From Clostridiales bacterium (lineage in GTDB: Bacteria > Bacillota > Clostridia > Lachnospirales > Lachnospiraceae): 50,724 nt of DNA. A model generated the notes under the pieces. That model made no database searches. It was not told where the DNA came from and saw only the letters and a program-made list of their open reading frames with translations. The stretch lies in assembly GCA_012518935.1 (NCBI GenBank), contig JAAYRE010000062.1, positions 1 to 50,724 on the forward strand, written 5' to 3'. Positions 28,934 through 38,654 of this stretch are shown here, one piece after another (position 1 is the stretch's first letter; every line of letters begins with the position of its first letter). Both the position numbers and the translations under genes were made by a program.

Positions 28934-29629
28934 ATGAGTATTGTAAAAACAGAAAAACTATGTAAGTACTATAACCAGGGTACAGTAAATATAACTGCAC
29001 TTAATAATTGCTCAATAAGTATAGAAAAAGGAGAATTTATCGCTGTAACAGGTCCAAGTGGTTCTGGTAAAAGTACTTTGCTTAATATCTGTGGAGGATT
29101 AGATAAGCCTGACAGTGGAGAAGTATATATAGATGGGGTGGAGCTAGGTAGCAGGTCATCTGATGAGCTTGCAGCTATTCGAAGAAAGGATATAGGCTTT
29201 GTATTTCAAAACTATCAGCTGATGCCGATTTTTACTGCTTATGAAAATATTATTTTGCCTGCACTTTTAGATCAGCAGAAGATAGATAAGAGCTATATAG
29301 AGGAGTTAACAGAGGATTTAAAGATATCAGACAGGCTCTATCATTTTCCATCACAATTGTCTGGTGGACAGCAACAGAGAGTTGCTATAGCAAGAGCATT
29401 GGTTAATAAGCCAAAATTAATACTGGCTGATGAGCCTACAGGTAACCTGGATAAAGAGTCTGCCTCATTAGTAATTGATTTGTTAATTGCTTCAGTTAAA
29501 AAATATAATAGGACTCTTGTTATAATTACTCATGAACCCTTTATTGCGGATATGGCTGACAGAGTATACTTGGTGGATAATGGATTTGTAATAGAGAAAA
29601 GAAAAGCTAAGACAGTAGTACAGAGTTAA
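28934..29629 (+). CDS. ABC transporter ATP-binding protein (MacB/LolD type)
   Basis: VTGPSGSGKSTLLNICGGLDKPDSGEV, LSGGQQQRVAIARAL, LILADEPTGNLD. Confidence 0.95.
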   Translation: MSIVKTEKLCKYYNQGTVNITALNNCSISIEKGEFIAVTGPSGSGKSTLLNICGGLDKPDSGEVYIDGVELGSRSSDELAAIRRKDIGFVFQNYQLMPIFTAYENIILPALLDQQKIDKSYIEELTEDLKISDRLYHFPSQLSGGQQQRVAIARALVNKPKLILADEPTGNLDKESASLVIDLLIASVKKYNRTLVIITHEPFIADMADRVYLVDNGFVIEKRKAKTVVQS

Positions 29630-29637
29630 TCTACAAA

Positions 29638-29668
29638 AAACCGGTTGGTCTAAGTGATCAACCGGTTT
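29638..29668 (+). terminator. Terminator of ABC module
   Basis: AAACCGGTTG-gtctaagtgat-CAACCGGTTT followed by ATTATACTTTCT. Confidence 0.65.
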
Positions 29669-29876
29669 ATTATACTTTCTAAATAACGCCGGTATATGTA
29701 AAATTAATTCATAGTTTGACTAGTTTATTTAATAAGAAATTATGATATAATGTATGGGAAGAAATAGTATTAAGGAATATTAATGATTGAAAAGGATGAT
29801 ATAGGGAAAAATGAAACAAAGGATAAATAAAAAAATAGCTAAAGATTTACAAATAAATAAGAAGGAGGGTAAAAAG

Positions 29877-30320
29877 ATGTTAAAAGAATTTAAGAAGTTT
29901 GCCCTTAAAGGTAATATGATTGACCTAGCAGTAGGTATCATTATTGGTGGTGCTTTTAACTCTATTGTAAATTCACTGGTTAATGATATGTTAATGCCAT
30001 TTTTGGGAGTGTTTACAAAGAATATCAATTTCAGTAATTGGTTTATTTCACTTGACGGTAACAAATATGATACTTTGGCTGCAGCAGAAGAAGCTGAAGC
30101 AGCAGTGCTCAAATATGGCTTATTTATTTCTAATATTATTAACTTCATTATTATGGCATTTGTTGTATTTTTATTGGTGAGATGGATTAATAAATTAAGA
30201 AAACCTGACACTCCAGCAACTCCTACAACTAAAAAATGCCCTTATTGTTATTCAGACATACATTTGGATGCTACAAGGTGTTCCCATTGTACAGCTGATG
30301 TAGCTGCTAAAAATAAATAA
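29877..30320 (+). CDS. mscL: Large-conductance mechanosensitive channel with C-terminal zinc ribbon
   Basis: MLKEFKKFALKGNMIDLAVGIIIGGAFNSIVNSLVNDMLMP; C-term KKCPYCYSDIHLDATRCSHCTAD; GGAGGG SD. Confidence 0.95.
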   Translation: MLKEFKKFALKGNMIDLAVGIIIGGAFNSIVNSLVNDMLMPFLGVFTKNINFSNWFISLDGNKYDTLAAAEEAEAAVLKYGLFISNIINFIIMAFVVFLLVRWINKLRKPDTPATPTTKKCPYCYSDIHLDATRCSHCTADVAAKNK

Positions 30321-30434
30321 ATTTATTATAATTAAGGATACTATAGTGAAATGTGAATAAATGTTGACTTTGAAATAAAAATTTTAGATGCATGAGTGCA
30401 CTATGAATAATATTACAAAAGAAAGGATTCCTAT

Positions 30435-31466
30435 ATGAATAAATTTGAAGGATTTATGGCAGGGGTTAATCTTGGTGGATGGATTTCCCAATATGGGGAG
30501 GCTAAGAAAGAACATTTTGATTCTTTTATAAGAGAGGAAGATATTGCTCTAATAGCATCATGGGGTATGGATCATGTAAGACTTCCCATTGACTATATGG
30601 TGTTGGAAGATGATGATAGACCTTTCGAATATAAGGAAGAAGGATTTACTTATGTAGATAAGTGTATTGGTTGGTGTGAAAAACATAAGCTTAATATAAT
30701 ATTAGATCTTCATAGAGCACCAGGTTATTTTTTTGGTACTCTTAAGGAGAATAGTCTGTTTGAAGATGAACATATGCAGGAGCGTTTCATTAGCTTATGG
30801 CAGGAATTTGCCAGACGTTATAAAGACAACGGCAAAAATGTGGTCTTTGAACTCCTTAATGAGATTGTTGAGCCTAACAGTGATAGGTGGAATCTCCTAA
30901 GTAGACGAATTATAGAAGGAATTAGGGAAATTGATAAAAATAGAGTAATAATCATTGGTGGTAACCATTATAATAGTGTAAATACACTTTGTGAATTAGA
31001 TAGAATCCCCGATGATAACTTAATTTATACCTTTCATTTTTATGAACCTCATATCTTTACCCATCAAAAAGCTAGCTGGGAAGAGCATCTTAAAGATTTG
31101 GATATTGAGATAACATATCCTTCAGGGGAAGAGTTATATAATAAATATCTGGTTAAAAGCGATGAATTTAAAAGAAGGTATATAATTCAAGAAACTACAG
31201 ATAAAGAATATCTTAGAAATTTTCTTAAACCTGCAATTGACTTTGCAAAAGAGAGGAAGGTCACTCTTTACTGTGGAGAGTATGGAGTAATTGATAAAGC
31301 TCCAATGGAAAGTAATTTAAGGTGGCATGAAGATATAAGTGATTTGCTTAGAGAACATGGAATCGGTAGGGCAGTATGGACTTATAAGCTTATGAGTTTT
31401 CCAATGGTAGATAAAAGCTCCCAAGTCCGTAATAAAGGATTGATTGAAATAGTAAGTAAGAAGTAG
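30435..31466 (+). CDS. GH5-family glycoside hydrolase (endoglucanase-like), no signal peptide
   Basis: GVNLGGWIS, WGMDHVRLPIDY, VFELLNEIVEP (acid/base), YTFHFYEPHIFTHQ, LYCGEYGV (nucleophile). Confidence 0.9.
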   Translation: MNKFEGFMAGVNLGGWISQYGEAKKEHFDSFIREEDIALIASWGMDHVRLPIDYMVLEDDDRPFEYKEEGFTYVDKCIGWCEKHKLNIILDLHRAPGYFFGTLKENSLFEDEHMQERFISLWQEFARRYKDNGKNVVFELLNEIVEPNSDRWNLLSRRIIEGIREIDKNRVIIIGGNHYNSVNTLCELDRIPDDNLIYTFHFYEPHIFTHQKASWEEHLKDLDIEITYPSGEELYNKYLVKSDEFKRRYIIQETTDKEYLRNFLKPAIDFAKERKVTLYCGEYGVIDKAPMESNLRWHEDISDLLREHGIGRAVWTYKLMSFPMVDKSSQVRNKGLIEIVSKK

Positions 31467-31473
31467 GAGAGAT

Positions 31474-31995
31474 TTGATGCTTAGAATATTTTATCCAAAG
31501 AGAATTGCAGATTCAGCCTATGTTATAGATTACAAGAAGCTATATAAGGAAGGATATCGGGGAATTATATTTGATATCGACAATACTCTGGTTGAGCATG
31601 GGGCCGATGCCAGTCCTAGAGCCATAAGTTTAATAGCAAAGATAAAAGAGCTTGGCTTTGATGTATGCCTTATTTCTAATAATAAAGAAGAACGAGTTTC
31701 CAGATTTAACAGAGAAATCAAGGTAAAAACCATTCATAATGCAAAAAAACCTGCAAAGAAGAATTTTATCAAAGCAACCAAGCTGATGGGAACCACCATA
31801 GAGAATACAGTTTTTATAGGTGATCAGCTTTTTACCGATGTCTTTGGTGCAAATAGAATAGGAATGATGTCTTATTTTGTTAAGCCCATCCATCCCAAAG
31901 AAGAGATACAGATTGTATTCAAACGAAAATTAGAAAGGATAGTTCTAAAACACTATCGTAGAGATCTTAAACGTGGTAAAATTCATCAGGCATAG
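31474..31995 (+). CDS. YqeG family HAD-IIIA phosphatase
   Basis: GIIFDIDNTLVEHGADASPRA, SNNKEERV, FIGDQLFTDVFGANRIGM. Confidence 0.93.
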   Translation: MMLRIFYPKRIADSAYVIDYKKLYKEGYRGIIFDIDNTLVEHGADASPRAISLIAKIKELGFDVCLISNNKEERVSRFNREIKVKTIHNAKKPAKKNFIKATKLMGTTIENTVFIGDQLFTDVFGANRIGMMSYFVKPIHPKEEIQIVFKRKLERIVLKHYRRDLKRGKIHQA

Positions 31996-32072
31996 GGCTT
32001 AGATTTAGATGGGATAAGTATTGAATAATCGTACCGAGATCAACCTTGACATGAAGGGTGGTAGGCTATGGG

Positions 32073-32597
32073 ATGAAAAGAGTAGATAATATAATTTTAA
32101 TAGGATTTATGGGCTCTGGTAAAAGTAGTGTGGGCAAATTACTTGCTAATAAAGTTAACTATGATTTCATGGATACAGATGAGCTGATTGAAGTAAAGCA
32201 AGGCACAACAATTAGTGAAATATTTTCCACAAATGGAGAAGAGTATTTTCGTGACTTGGAGACCGATTTATTATTATCACTTAAGGATAAGATGAGAAAG
32301 ACAGTGCTTTCAACTGGAGGAGGCATGCCTATACGGGATAAGAATATCAAGTTGCTTCGTAAGATGGGACAAGTCATATATTTGAGTGCATCAAAGAACA
32401 CTATTATAGAGAGAGTGTCTAAGGATACTAGCAGGCCTTTACTAAATGTTAATAATATTGGGGAGACTGTAGATAGATTGCTAGGTTTAAGGATTCCAAT
32501 TTATGAAAAAGCAGCTGATATTATAATTAATACAGATAAATTTAGTCTTGAAGATATAGTAGCAAAGATACTTCAGGCATTAAATCATATTCCATGA
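32073..32597 (+). CDS. aroK: Shikimate kinase
   Basis: IILIGFMGSGKSSVGKLLA, DTDELIE, LSTGGGMPIR. Confidence 0.95.
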   Translation: MKRVDNIILIGFMGSGKSSVGKLLANKVNYDFMDTDELIEVKQGTTISEIFSTNGEEYFRDLETDLLLSLKDKMRKTVLSTGGGMPIRDKNIKLLRKMGQVIYLSASKNTIIERVSKDTSRPLLNVNNIGETVDRLLGLRIPIYEKAADIIINTDKFSLEDIVAKILQALNHIP

Positions 32598-32665
32598 CTA
32601 ATTAATCTGTAAGTTAATATGGGGAAACATAATAAAATGATTAAGAAGGAGGGTATAGAGGGTTA

Positions 32666-33106
32666 ATGAAGTTACTTATAATTAATGGACCAAATTTGAA
32701 TTTTCTTGGTATTCGGGAAAAAGGTATTTACGGAAATAAGGATTATTCTGTCTTGCTCAATATGATTGAGAAAAAGGCTAAAGAACTTAATGTCTTGGTA
32801 GAAATCTTTCAAAGTAATAGTGAAGGAGAGATTATAGATACAATTCAAAGAGCTTATGAAGAAAATGTAGATGGAATTATTATAAACCCCGGAGCTTATA
32901 CTCACTACAGCTATGCTATCAGTGATGCTTTGGCCAGTGTGACTATCCCAAAGATTGAGGTACATATTTCTAATATATATCAAAGAGAAGAATTTAGGCA
33001 TAAATCAGTAACAGCATCACATTGCAATGGTCAAATTACTGGATTTGGCTTAGAAGGTTATCTTCTTGCTATGGAAGCAATGATTAATTTGTGTAATAAT
33101 ACTTAA
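32666..33106 (+). CDS. aroQ: Type II 3-dehydroquinate dehydratase
   Basis: LLIINGPNLNFLGIREKGIYG, FQSNSEGEIID, INPGAYTHYSYAI, EVHISNIYQREEFRHKS. Confidence 0.97.
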   Translation: MKLLIINGPNLNFLGIREKGIYGNKDYSVLLNMIEKKAKELNVLVEIFQSNSEGEIIDTIQRAYEENVDGIIINPGAYTHYSYAISDALASVTIPKIEVHISNIYQREEFRHKSVTASHCNGQITGFGLEGYLLAMEAMINLCNNT

Positions 33107-33202
33107 TGATAGAATTAAGGGATCGAGTATATTATTTCATGCTAAATATATAATAATCTTTGACGAAATTGTGATTTAAACATATGAAGAGGAAGGACTA
33201 AA

Positions 33203-34270
33203 ATGGATAATTTTAAACGAGTACAAAAAATAATCAAACAGTTAAATATAGATGCAGTGCTTGTATCTAATGGGAATAATATGCGGTATGTTAGTGGATT
33301 TGCTGGTGAGACAGGATATCTATATATATCTGAAAAACATCATGCAGTAATAACTGATTTTAGATATACTTATCAAGCCGAAGCGGAAGCAGAAGGTTAT
33401 GAAATTATTACCATCGGCAGTGGCGGATATGAGGAAGCCATTAAAGAAATCCTAAATAGAGATAAGGTTAAGCGTCTTGGCTTTGAATCGGAAGATTTGC
33501 TTTATTCAAAATATGAGCATCTACGAGATGCTCTAGAAGGGGTTGAATTAGTTCCCATTAAGGATGAGATAACCTCCCTACGAAGAATTAAGACTAAAAA
33601 TGAATTGGAATATATTAAGAAGGCGGAAGCCATTGGGGACAAGGTATTTACTGAGATATTAACCTTTATAAAGCCTGGTATGACTGAGCTTGAAATAGCT
33701 GCTAAAATCGAATATTTGCTTAAGATCTACGGAGGTGAGAGGTCAAGTTTTCCTGCGATTGTTGCATCTGGCATTAATTCTTCCATGCCCCATGCTGTTC
33801 CAACTCATAAGAAAGTTGAAGTAGGAGATTTTCTTACTATGGACTATGGTTGCGTATATAAGGGATATTGCTCAGACATGACCAGAACTATTGTAGTCGG
33901 AAAGGCAAATGATAAGCAGAAGGAGATCTACAACATAGTACTTGAAGCTCAATTGGCCGCCCTAGATGCAATTAAACCTGGTCTAAAGGGTAAAGAAATA
34001 GATAAGGTAGCAAGAGATATAATATATAAGGCAGGTTATGAGGGTTGCTTTGGACATGGATTAGGACATAGTGTAGGCTTATTTATTCATGAAAACCCTA
34101 GACTATCACCTAGTGAAGAAGATCTTATTGAGGATGGTATGGTAGAGACAGTTGAGCCTGGTATCTATATCAGAGGATTCGGTGGAGTTAGAATAGAAGA
34201 CCTGGTTCTTGTAACAGAGAATGGACATGAGAATTTTACCCATTCTGATAAAACATTAATTGAACTATAG
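33203..34270 (+). CDS. Xaa-Pro aminopeptidase (M24)
   Basis: MDYGCVYKGYCSDMTRTIVVG, GHGLGHSVGLFIHENP, VEPGIYI metal-ligand motifs. Confidence 0.94.
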   Translation: MDNFKRVQKIIKQLNIDAVLVSNGNNMRYVSGFAGETGYLYISEKHHAVITDFRYTYQAEAEAEGYEIITIGSGGYEEAIKEILNRDKVKRLGFESEDLLYSKYEHLRDALEGVELVPIKDEITSLRRIKTKNELEYIKKAEAIGDKVFTEILTFIKPGMTELEIAAKIEYLLKIYGGERSSFPAIVASGINSSMPHAVPTHKKVEVGDFLTMDYGCVYKGYCSDMTRTIVVGKANDKQKEIYNIVLEAQLAALDAIKPGLKGKEIDKVARDIIYKAGYEGCFGHGLGHSVGLFIHENPRLSPSEEDLIEDGMVETVEPGIYIRGFGGVRIEDLVLVTENGHENFTHSDKTLIEL

Positions 34271-34409
34271 TCCTTAAAGGATGGTATTTTGTAAAAATAG
34301 TATATTCTACAAAAATAATAGCCTGATTATTGTATGATAAATAATTGTTGCAAATAATGGCAGTTTATTATAAACTTAACAGTAGTTAACATTAAGGAGG
34401 AATATTTAT

Positions 34410-34967
34410 ATGGTATCAGCAGGCGAATTTAGGAATGGTCTGACAGTTGAAATAGAAAATGTCGTATACCAGATAGTTGAATTTCAGCATGTAAAGCCTG
34501 GAAAAGGCGCTGCATTTGTTAGAACAAAATTAAGAGATATTAAGAATGGTGGAGTTACTGAGAGAACATTCCGCCCTACAGAGAAATTCCCAACAGCTCA
34601 TATAGACAGAAGTGATATGCAGTATTTATATAATGATGGTGACTTGTACTATTTTATGAATACTTCAACTTTTGATCAGATTGCTATGAATAAGGAGGCG
34701 GTTGGAGACACTCTTAAATTTGTTAAAGAAAATGAAATGGTTAAAATGCTTTCTTACCAGGGAGATGTATTTGCTATTGAGCCTCCGTTATTTGTTGAGC
34801 TAGAGATAACAGATACAGAACCAGGATTTAAGGGAGATACAGCTACAGGTGCAACAAAACCTGCTATTGTTGAAACAGGTGCACAGGTGCATGTTCCTTT
34901 ATTTGTTGAGCAGGGTGATAAGATCAGTATTGATACTAGAACCGGCGAATACATGAAGAGGGTATAG
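34410..34967 (+). CDS. efp: Elongation factor P
   Basis: [61 protein letters not shown]. Confidence 0.98.
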   Translation: MVSAGEFRNGLTVEIENVVYQIVEFQHVKPGKGAAFVRTKLRDIKNGGVTERTFRPTEKFPTAHIDRSDMQYLYNDGDLYYFMNTSTFDQIAMNKEAVGDTLKFVKENEMVKMLSYQGDVFAIEPPLFVELEITDTEPGFKGDTATGATKPAIVETGAQVHVPLFVEQGDKISIDTRTGEYMKRV

Positions 34968-34992
34968 ATTATATTATAAAAATATATTAGAC

Positions 34993-35049
34993 AAGCTGTT
35001 ATATAATCAGGATACTAGATGTATTATTCTGGGCTATAACAGCTTTTCT
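34993..35049 (+). terminator. Terminator after efp
   Basis: AAGCTGTTATA...TATAACAGCTTTTCTT. Confidence 0.65.
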
Positions 35050-35118
35050 TATATAATAGAAAAGGGCGTCCTATTATATAAAAAAATAATTCCTGATCTT
35101 AGAAAGGTGCAGATATCT

Positions 35119-35991
35119 ATGAAATATAGATTATATTTTATATCTTCTATGATAATCTTTGGAAGCATTGGCTTAATAGTTAAGGGAATACCTCTATCCT
35201 CTGCTGAGATTGCTATGATAAGAGGTATAATAGGTAGTATATTTCTTATAATTACAGCCATGATTTTAAAGATAAGACCCTCATTTAAAACAATAAAAAA
35301 GAATGTAATATATTTATTAATATCCGGCTCTGCTTTAGGTTTTAACTGGATGCTATTATTTGAAGCCTATAGGTATACATCCATTACTAATGCAACCTTA
35401 AGCTATTATTTTGCTCCTGTTATCGTGGTACTATTATCACCAATATTGCTTAAGGAGAGACTTACATTAAGAAAGTTTTTCTGTGTCTTGGTGGCCTTGG
35501 CAGGAATGTTCCTTCTTGTATGGACAAAAGGAAGTGGTGGCTTATTCGGTGAAGAGTTAAAAGGGATCGGATTTGGGCTGGCTGCAGCCACACTTTATGC
35601 CCTTGTCATAATAATGAATAAGCTAACAAAAGATATGGAGGGACTGGAGACAACTGTTATTCAACTTACCCTAGCTTCTTTAATAATAACTGTCTATGTC
35701 ATCTATAATGGAGGTATTGGATGGGAAGTACCCTCTAGTCATGCCATAATAAGACTGCTTCTGGTAGGTTTTTTAAATACTGGCCTTGCATACCTGTTGT
35801 ATTTCACATCAGTTCAGAGATTAGAGAGTCAGACCGTGGCAATATTTAGTTACATAGACCCTATATCTGCAGTTATGATGTCTGCCTTATTTATGGGGGA
35901 GAAGCTAAGTGCCCCTCAGATAGCAGGTGGAATACTTATACTAGCTAGTGCATTTATCAGTGGAAGAGATAAGAAAAGCACCCATAATTAG
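35119..35991 (+). CDS. EamA/DMT-family transporter
   Basis: About ten TM helices; SAEIAMIRGIIGS, SYIDPISAVMMSALFMGE; SD GAAAGGTG. Confidence 0.92.
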   Translation: MKYRLYFISSMIIFGSIGLIVKGIPLSSAEIAMIRGIIGSIFLIITAMILKIRPSFKTIKKNVIYLLISGSALGFNWMLLFEAYRYTSITNATLSYYFAPVIVVLLSPILLKERLTLRKFFCVLVALAGMFLLVWTKGSGGLFGEELKGIGFGLAAATLYALVIIMNKLTKDMEGLETTVIQLTLASLIITVYVIYNGGIGWEVPSSHAIIRLLLVGFLNTGLAYLLYFTSVQRLESQTVAIFSYIDPISAVMMSALFMGEKLSAPQIAGGILILASAFISGRDKKSTHN

Positions 35992-36761
35992 ATGCTTTTC
36001 AGTAAAGAATTTAATTCCTCAGTTATTTCATCGATAATAAAGTCATCTAGCTTAATATCTCTAAAATACTCCTCTGCCTGTTTTGCCTGTGCTACCAGCA
36101 TGACAAGTCCTGTAAGTCCCTTGATACCAAGGCCTTTAGCCTGTTTTATAAGTTTTGTCTCTATGGGATTAAAGATAACATCAACTACGAAGTTACATGA
36201 AGTAAAGGAGGTTAAATCTAAAGGAGAATCATCTACATGGGGATACATTCCCACAGGAGTGGTATTAACAATTATCTTGGCATCATTATGCATATTATAA
36301 CACTCATCATAGGATATTATATTATCTCCCACAGGATTTCTGCTAACAAATAATATTTGCTTTGCACCCAGTTCTTCTAGCACTGCCTGGGCTGTCTTGG
36401 AGGTTCCTCCATTACCAAGGATTAGGCATTTTTTATTGCTTACATTAATATTATTTTTGGTAAATAGATATAACAAGCCATAAAAATCTGTATTGTATCC
36501 CCTAAGCCTTCCATTAATATTAACTATAGTATTAACAGCTCCTATTTTCTTTGCCAAATCATCTATATCATCTAGATAAGGAATAACCATTTCTTTATAG
36601 GGAATTGTTACATTAATCCCAGTAAAATTCTTCTCTTTCATGAATACATCAAATTCATCCTTACATAAGGGAATCATTTCGTACTGGCTATCCACCATTC
36701 TTTCGTGTATATATTTGGAATGGCTGTGTCCTAATTTCTCTCCAATCAAACCATATCTCAT
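35988..36761 (-). CDS. aroE: Shikimate dehydrogenase
   Basis: MRYGLIGEKLGHSHSKYIHE, GINVTIPYKEMVIPYLD, GAVNTIV, GYNTDFYG, LILGNGGTSKTA. Confidence 0.96.
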   Translation of the reverse strand: MRYGLIGEKLGHSHSKYIHERMVDSQYEMIPLCKDEFDVFMKEKNFTGINVTIPYKEMVIPYLDDIDDLAKKIGAVNTIVNINGRLRGYNTDFYGLLYLFTKNNINVSNKKCLILGNGGTSKTAQAVLEELGAKQILFVSRNPVGDNIISYDECYNMHNDAKIIVNTTPVGMYPHVDDSPLDLTSFTSCNFVVDVIFNPIETKLIKQAKGLGIKGLTGLVMLVAQAKQAEEYFRDIKLDDFIIDEITEELNSLLKSI

Positions 36762-36945
36762 AAGAAATCCATCCTTACATAATTTAATAATCTACTATAG
36801 GTAACTAATATTATACTATTTTACATAAAACATACATCCTACTTATAAACCTTCACATAGTGATTTAATTATAGTAAACCTTGCACAAAATGCAAGATAA
36901 ATCACGAATTCTATATCTTCATCTGAAAGATTTCATTAAATCTAC

Positions 36946-36976
36946 GTCATATTTTTATATGGGAGGAATATATTGT
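36946..36976 (+). promoter_or_regulatory. Candidate sigma-E (mother-cell) promoter of spoIIIA operon
   Basis: GTCATATT - 14 nt - ATATATTG resembles the B. subtilis sigma-E -35/-10 pattern; the operon is sigma-E controlled in B. subtilis. Confidence 0.35.
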
Positions 36977-37026
36977 TTTAGTGACAAGTACAAGCTGTGG
37001 ATAAGACAGGCTGGAGGTGGTAGTAG

Positions 37027-37980
37027 ATGAAAACTAAAGACGAGCTTCTTAATATTTTTTCATTAGAGCTTAGGAGTATATTAGGTAAACTACAGATTGA
37101 TTTTTATATGTTACAGGAGATTCGTCTTAGAATCAATTGCCCTCTTATTATTAATTATAATAACAAGGAGTATTTTGTCTCAGAAAATGCTAAGCTTGTG
37201 GATTCCCCATCCCGCGGCATTCTAATAACAAAAAATGAAATCAAAGAAACTATGGAATACATAAGTAATTATTCCTTTTATGCATTTGAAGAGGAAATAC
37301 GTCAAGGTTTTATAACTATTAGTGGAGGTCATCGTATAGGGATTACAGGAAAGACCATTATACAAAATGCCAATATCAAAGGAATTAAGCATATTTCTTA
37401 TATTAATGTTAGATTGGCCCATCAGGTCAAAGGATGTGCCGATAGGGTGATGCCCTATATTGCAGATAAATCAATGGGTGGAATTTATAATACTCTTATT
37501 ATATCTCCTCCAAAATGCGGTAAGACAACCCTACTTCGTGATATTATACGACAGATTTCCAATGGAAATTCATTAATTAGGGGAATGAATGTTGGGGTGG
37601 TTGATGAGCGTTCTGAAATAGGAGCTTGTTATATGGGAGAACCGCAAAATGATCTAGGTATAAGGACAGACATCCTAGATTGTTGTCCTAAGGCCAAGGG
37701 TATGATGATGCTTATTAGATCCATGTCTCCACAGGTTATTGCTGTGGATGAGATTGGTTCAAGAGAGGATCTTGAGGCTATTGATTATGTAATCAGTTGT
37801 GGCTGTAAATTAATTGCCACTGTACATGGAAGCTCCCTTGAGGATGTTAAAAATAAACCTGTTTTAGGGGAGTTGTTACAAGAGAAACTATTTGAGCGTT
37901 ATGTAATTCTTAATAACATTACTCATGTTGGACACATTGAGGAAATATTTGATTCGGCAGGTAAAAACATATATCAATAG
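37027..37980 (+). CDS. spoIIIAA: Stage III sporulation protein AA
   Basis: ISPPKCGKTTLLRDIIRQIS (Walker A), VGVVDERSEIGACYMGEPQNDLGIRTDILD, QVIAVDEIGS. Confidence 0.95.
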   Translation: MKTKDELLNIFSLELRSILGKLQIDFYMLQEIRLRINCPLIINYNNKEYFVSENAKLVDSPSRGILITKNEIKETMEYISNYSFYAFEEEIRQGFITISGGHRIGITGKTIIQNANIKGIKHISYINVRLAHQVKGCADRVMPYIADKSMGGIYNTLIISPPKCGKTTLLRDIIRQISNGNSLIRGMNVGVVDERSEIGACYMGEPQNDLGIRTDILDCCPKAKGMMMLIRSMSPQVIAVDEIGSREDLEAIDYVISCGCKLIATVHGSSLEDVKNKPVLGELLQEKLFERYVILNNITHVGHIEEIFDSAGKNIYQ

Positions 37981-38032
37981 TATGATTCGGCAGGTAAAAA
38001 CATATATCAATAATATGATTCATCAGGAAAGG
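37951..38032 (+). repeat. 33-nt tandem repeat at spoIIIAA 3' end (2 near-identical copies plus a divergent third)
   Basis: GATTCGGCAGGTAAAAACATATATCAATAGTAT / GATTCGGCAGGTAAAAACATATATCAATAATAT / GATTCATCAGGAAAGG... Confidence 0.9.
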
Positions 38033-38042
38033 GTGTACATAC

Positions 38043-38567
38043 ATGGAGATTACTAAGGTAGTAGGATGTATATTGGTAATACTATCATCAACATTAATGG
38101 GTTTTTATTGTAGCAATCAACTTAAATGTAGGATTGAAGAATTACAGGATTTAAGGAAGTTAATAATACTGCTCCGTGGAGATATAAGGTATAGCAACAC
38201 CCCCTTGCCAGAAGCAATCAGTTCTATTGCCAGAAGACATGAAGGAAGTTTTAAAAAATTTTTTACAAAGGTTTCTGAAAGATTAAGTGAGTATGGTGGT
38301 AACACATTTGCTCAGGTGTGGAAAGAAGCAGTGGAGGAGGATCTTTTAGAATCCTATCTTAATAAGAAGGACAAGTTACAGCTAATTCAGTTTGGTGAGA
38401 ATTTAGGTTACTTGGATAAGGAAATGCAATTAAATACTTTAGAACTCTTTATTACACAAGTGGAAGAAGAAATTAGTATGCTTTCTAAAACAGCTAAGGA
38501 AAAGGTTTATTTGTATAACAGCTTAGGCATAATGGCTGGAATCTTCGTATCAATAATATTGTTATAA
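38043..38567 (+). CDS. spoIIIAB: Stage III sporulation protein AB
   Basis: Operon position; LRKLIILLRGDIRYSNTPLPEAI, FGENLGYLDKEMQLN. Confidence 0.93.
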   Translation: MEITKVVGCILVILSSTLMGFYCSNQLKCRIEELQDLRKLIILLRGDIRYSNTPLPEAISSIARRHEGSFKKFFTKVSERLSEYGGNTFAQVWKEAVEEDLLESYLNKKDKLQLIQFGENLGYLDKEMQLNTLELFITQVEEEISMLSKTAKEKVYLYNSLGIMAGIFVSIILL

Positions 38568-38654
38568 CCCAGTATGTAAAGTATATCAATAATAATTTGT
38601 ATTAATCATTTACAAAATTTACGAAACTTCTGCGTTAGAAGTATGGGGGTAAGT

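Noticed and set aside
34286-34312. ATTTTGTA...TACAAAAAT dyad before efp
   Set aside because: Short AT-rich palindrome expected by chance in this composition; no known regulator matched.
37951-38032. 33-nt repeats as a CRISPR array
   Set aside because: No spacers; contiguous tandem units that are part of the spoIIIAA coding sequence.
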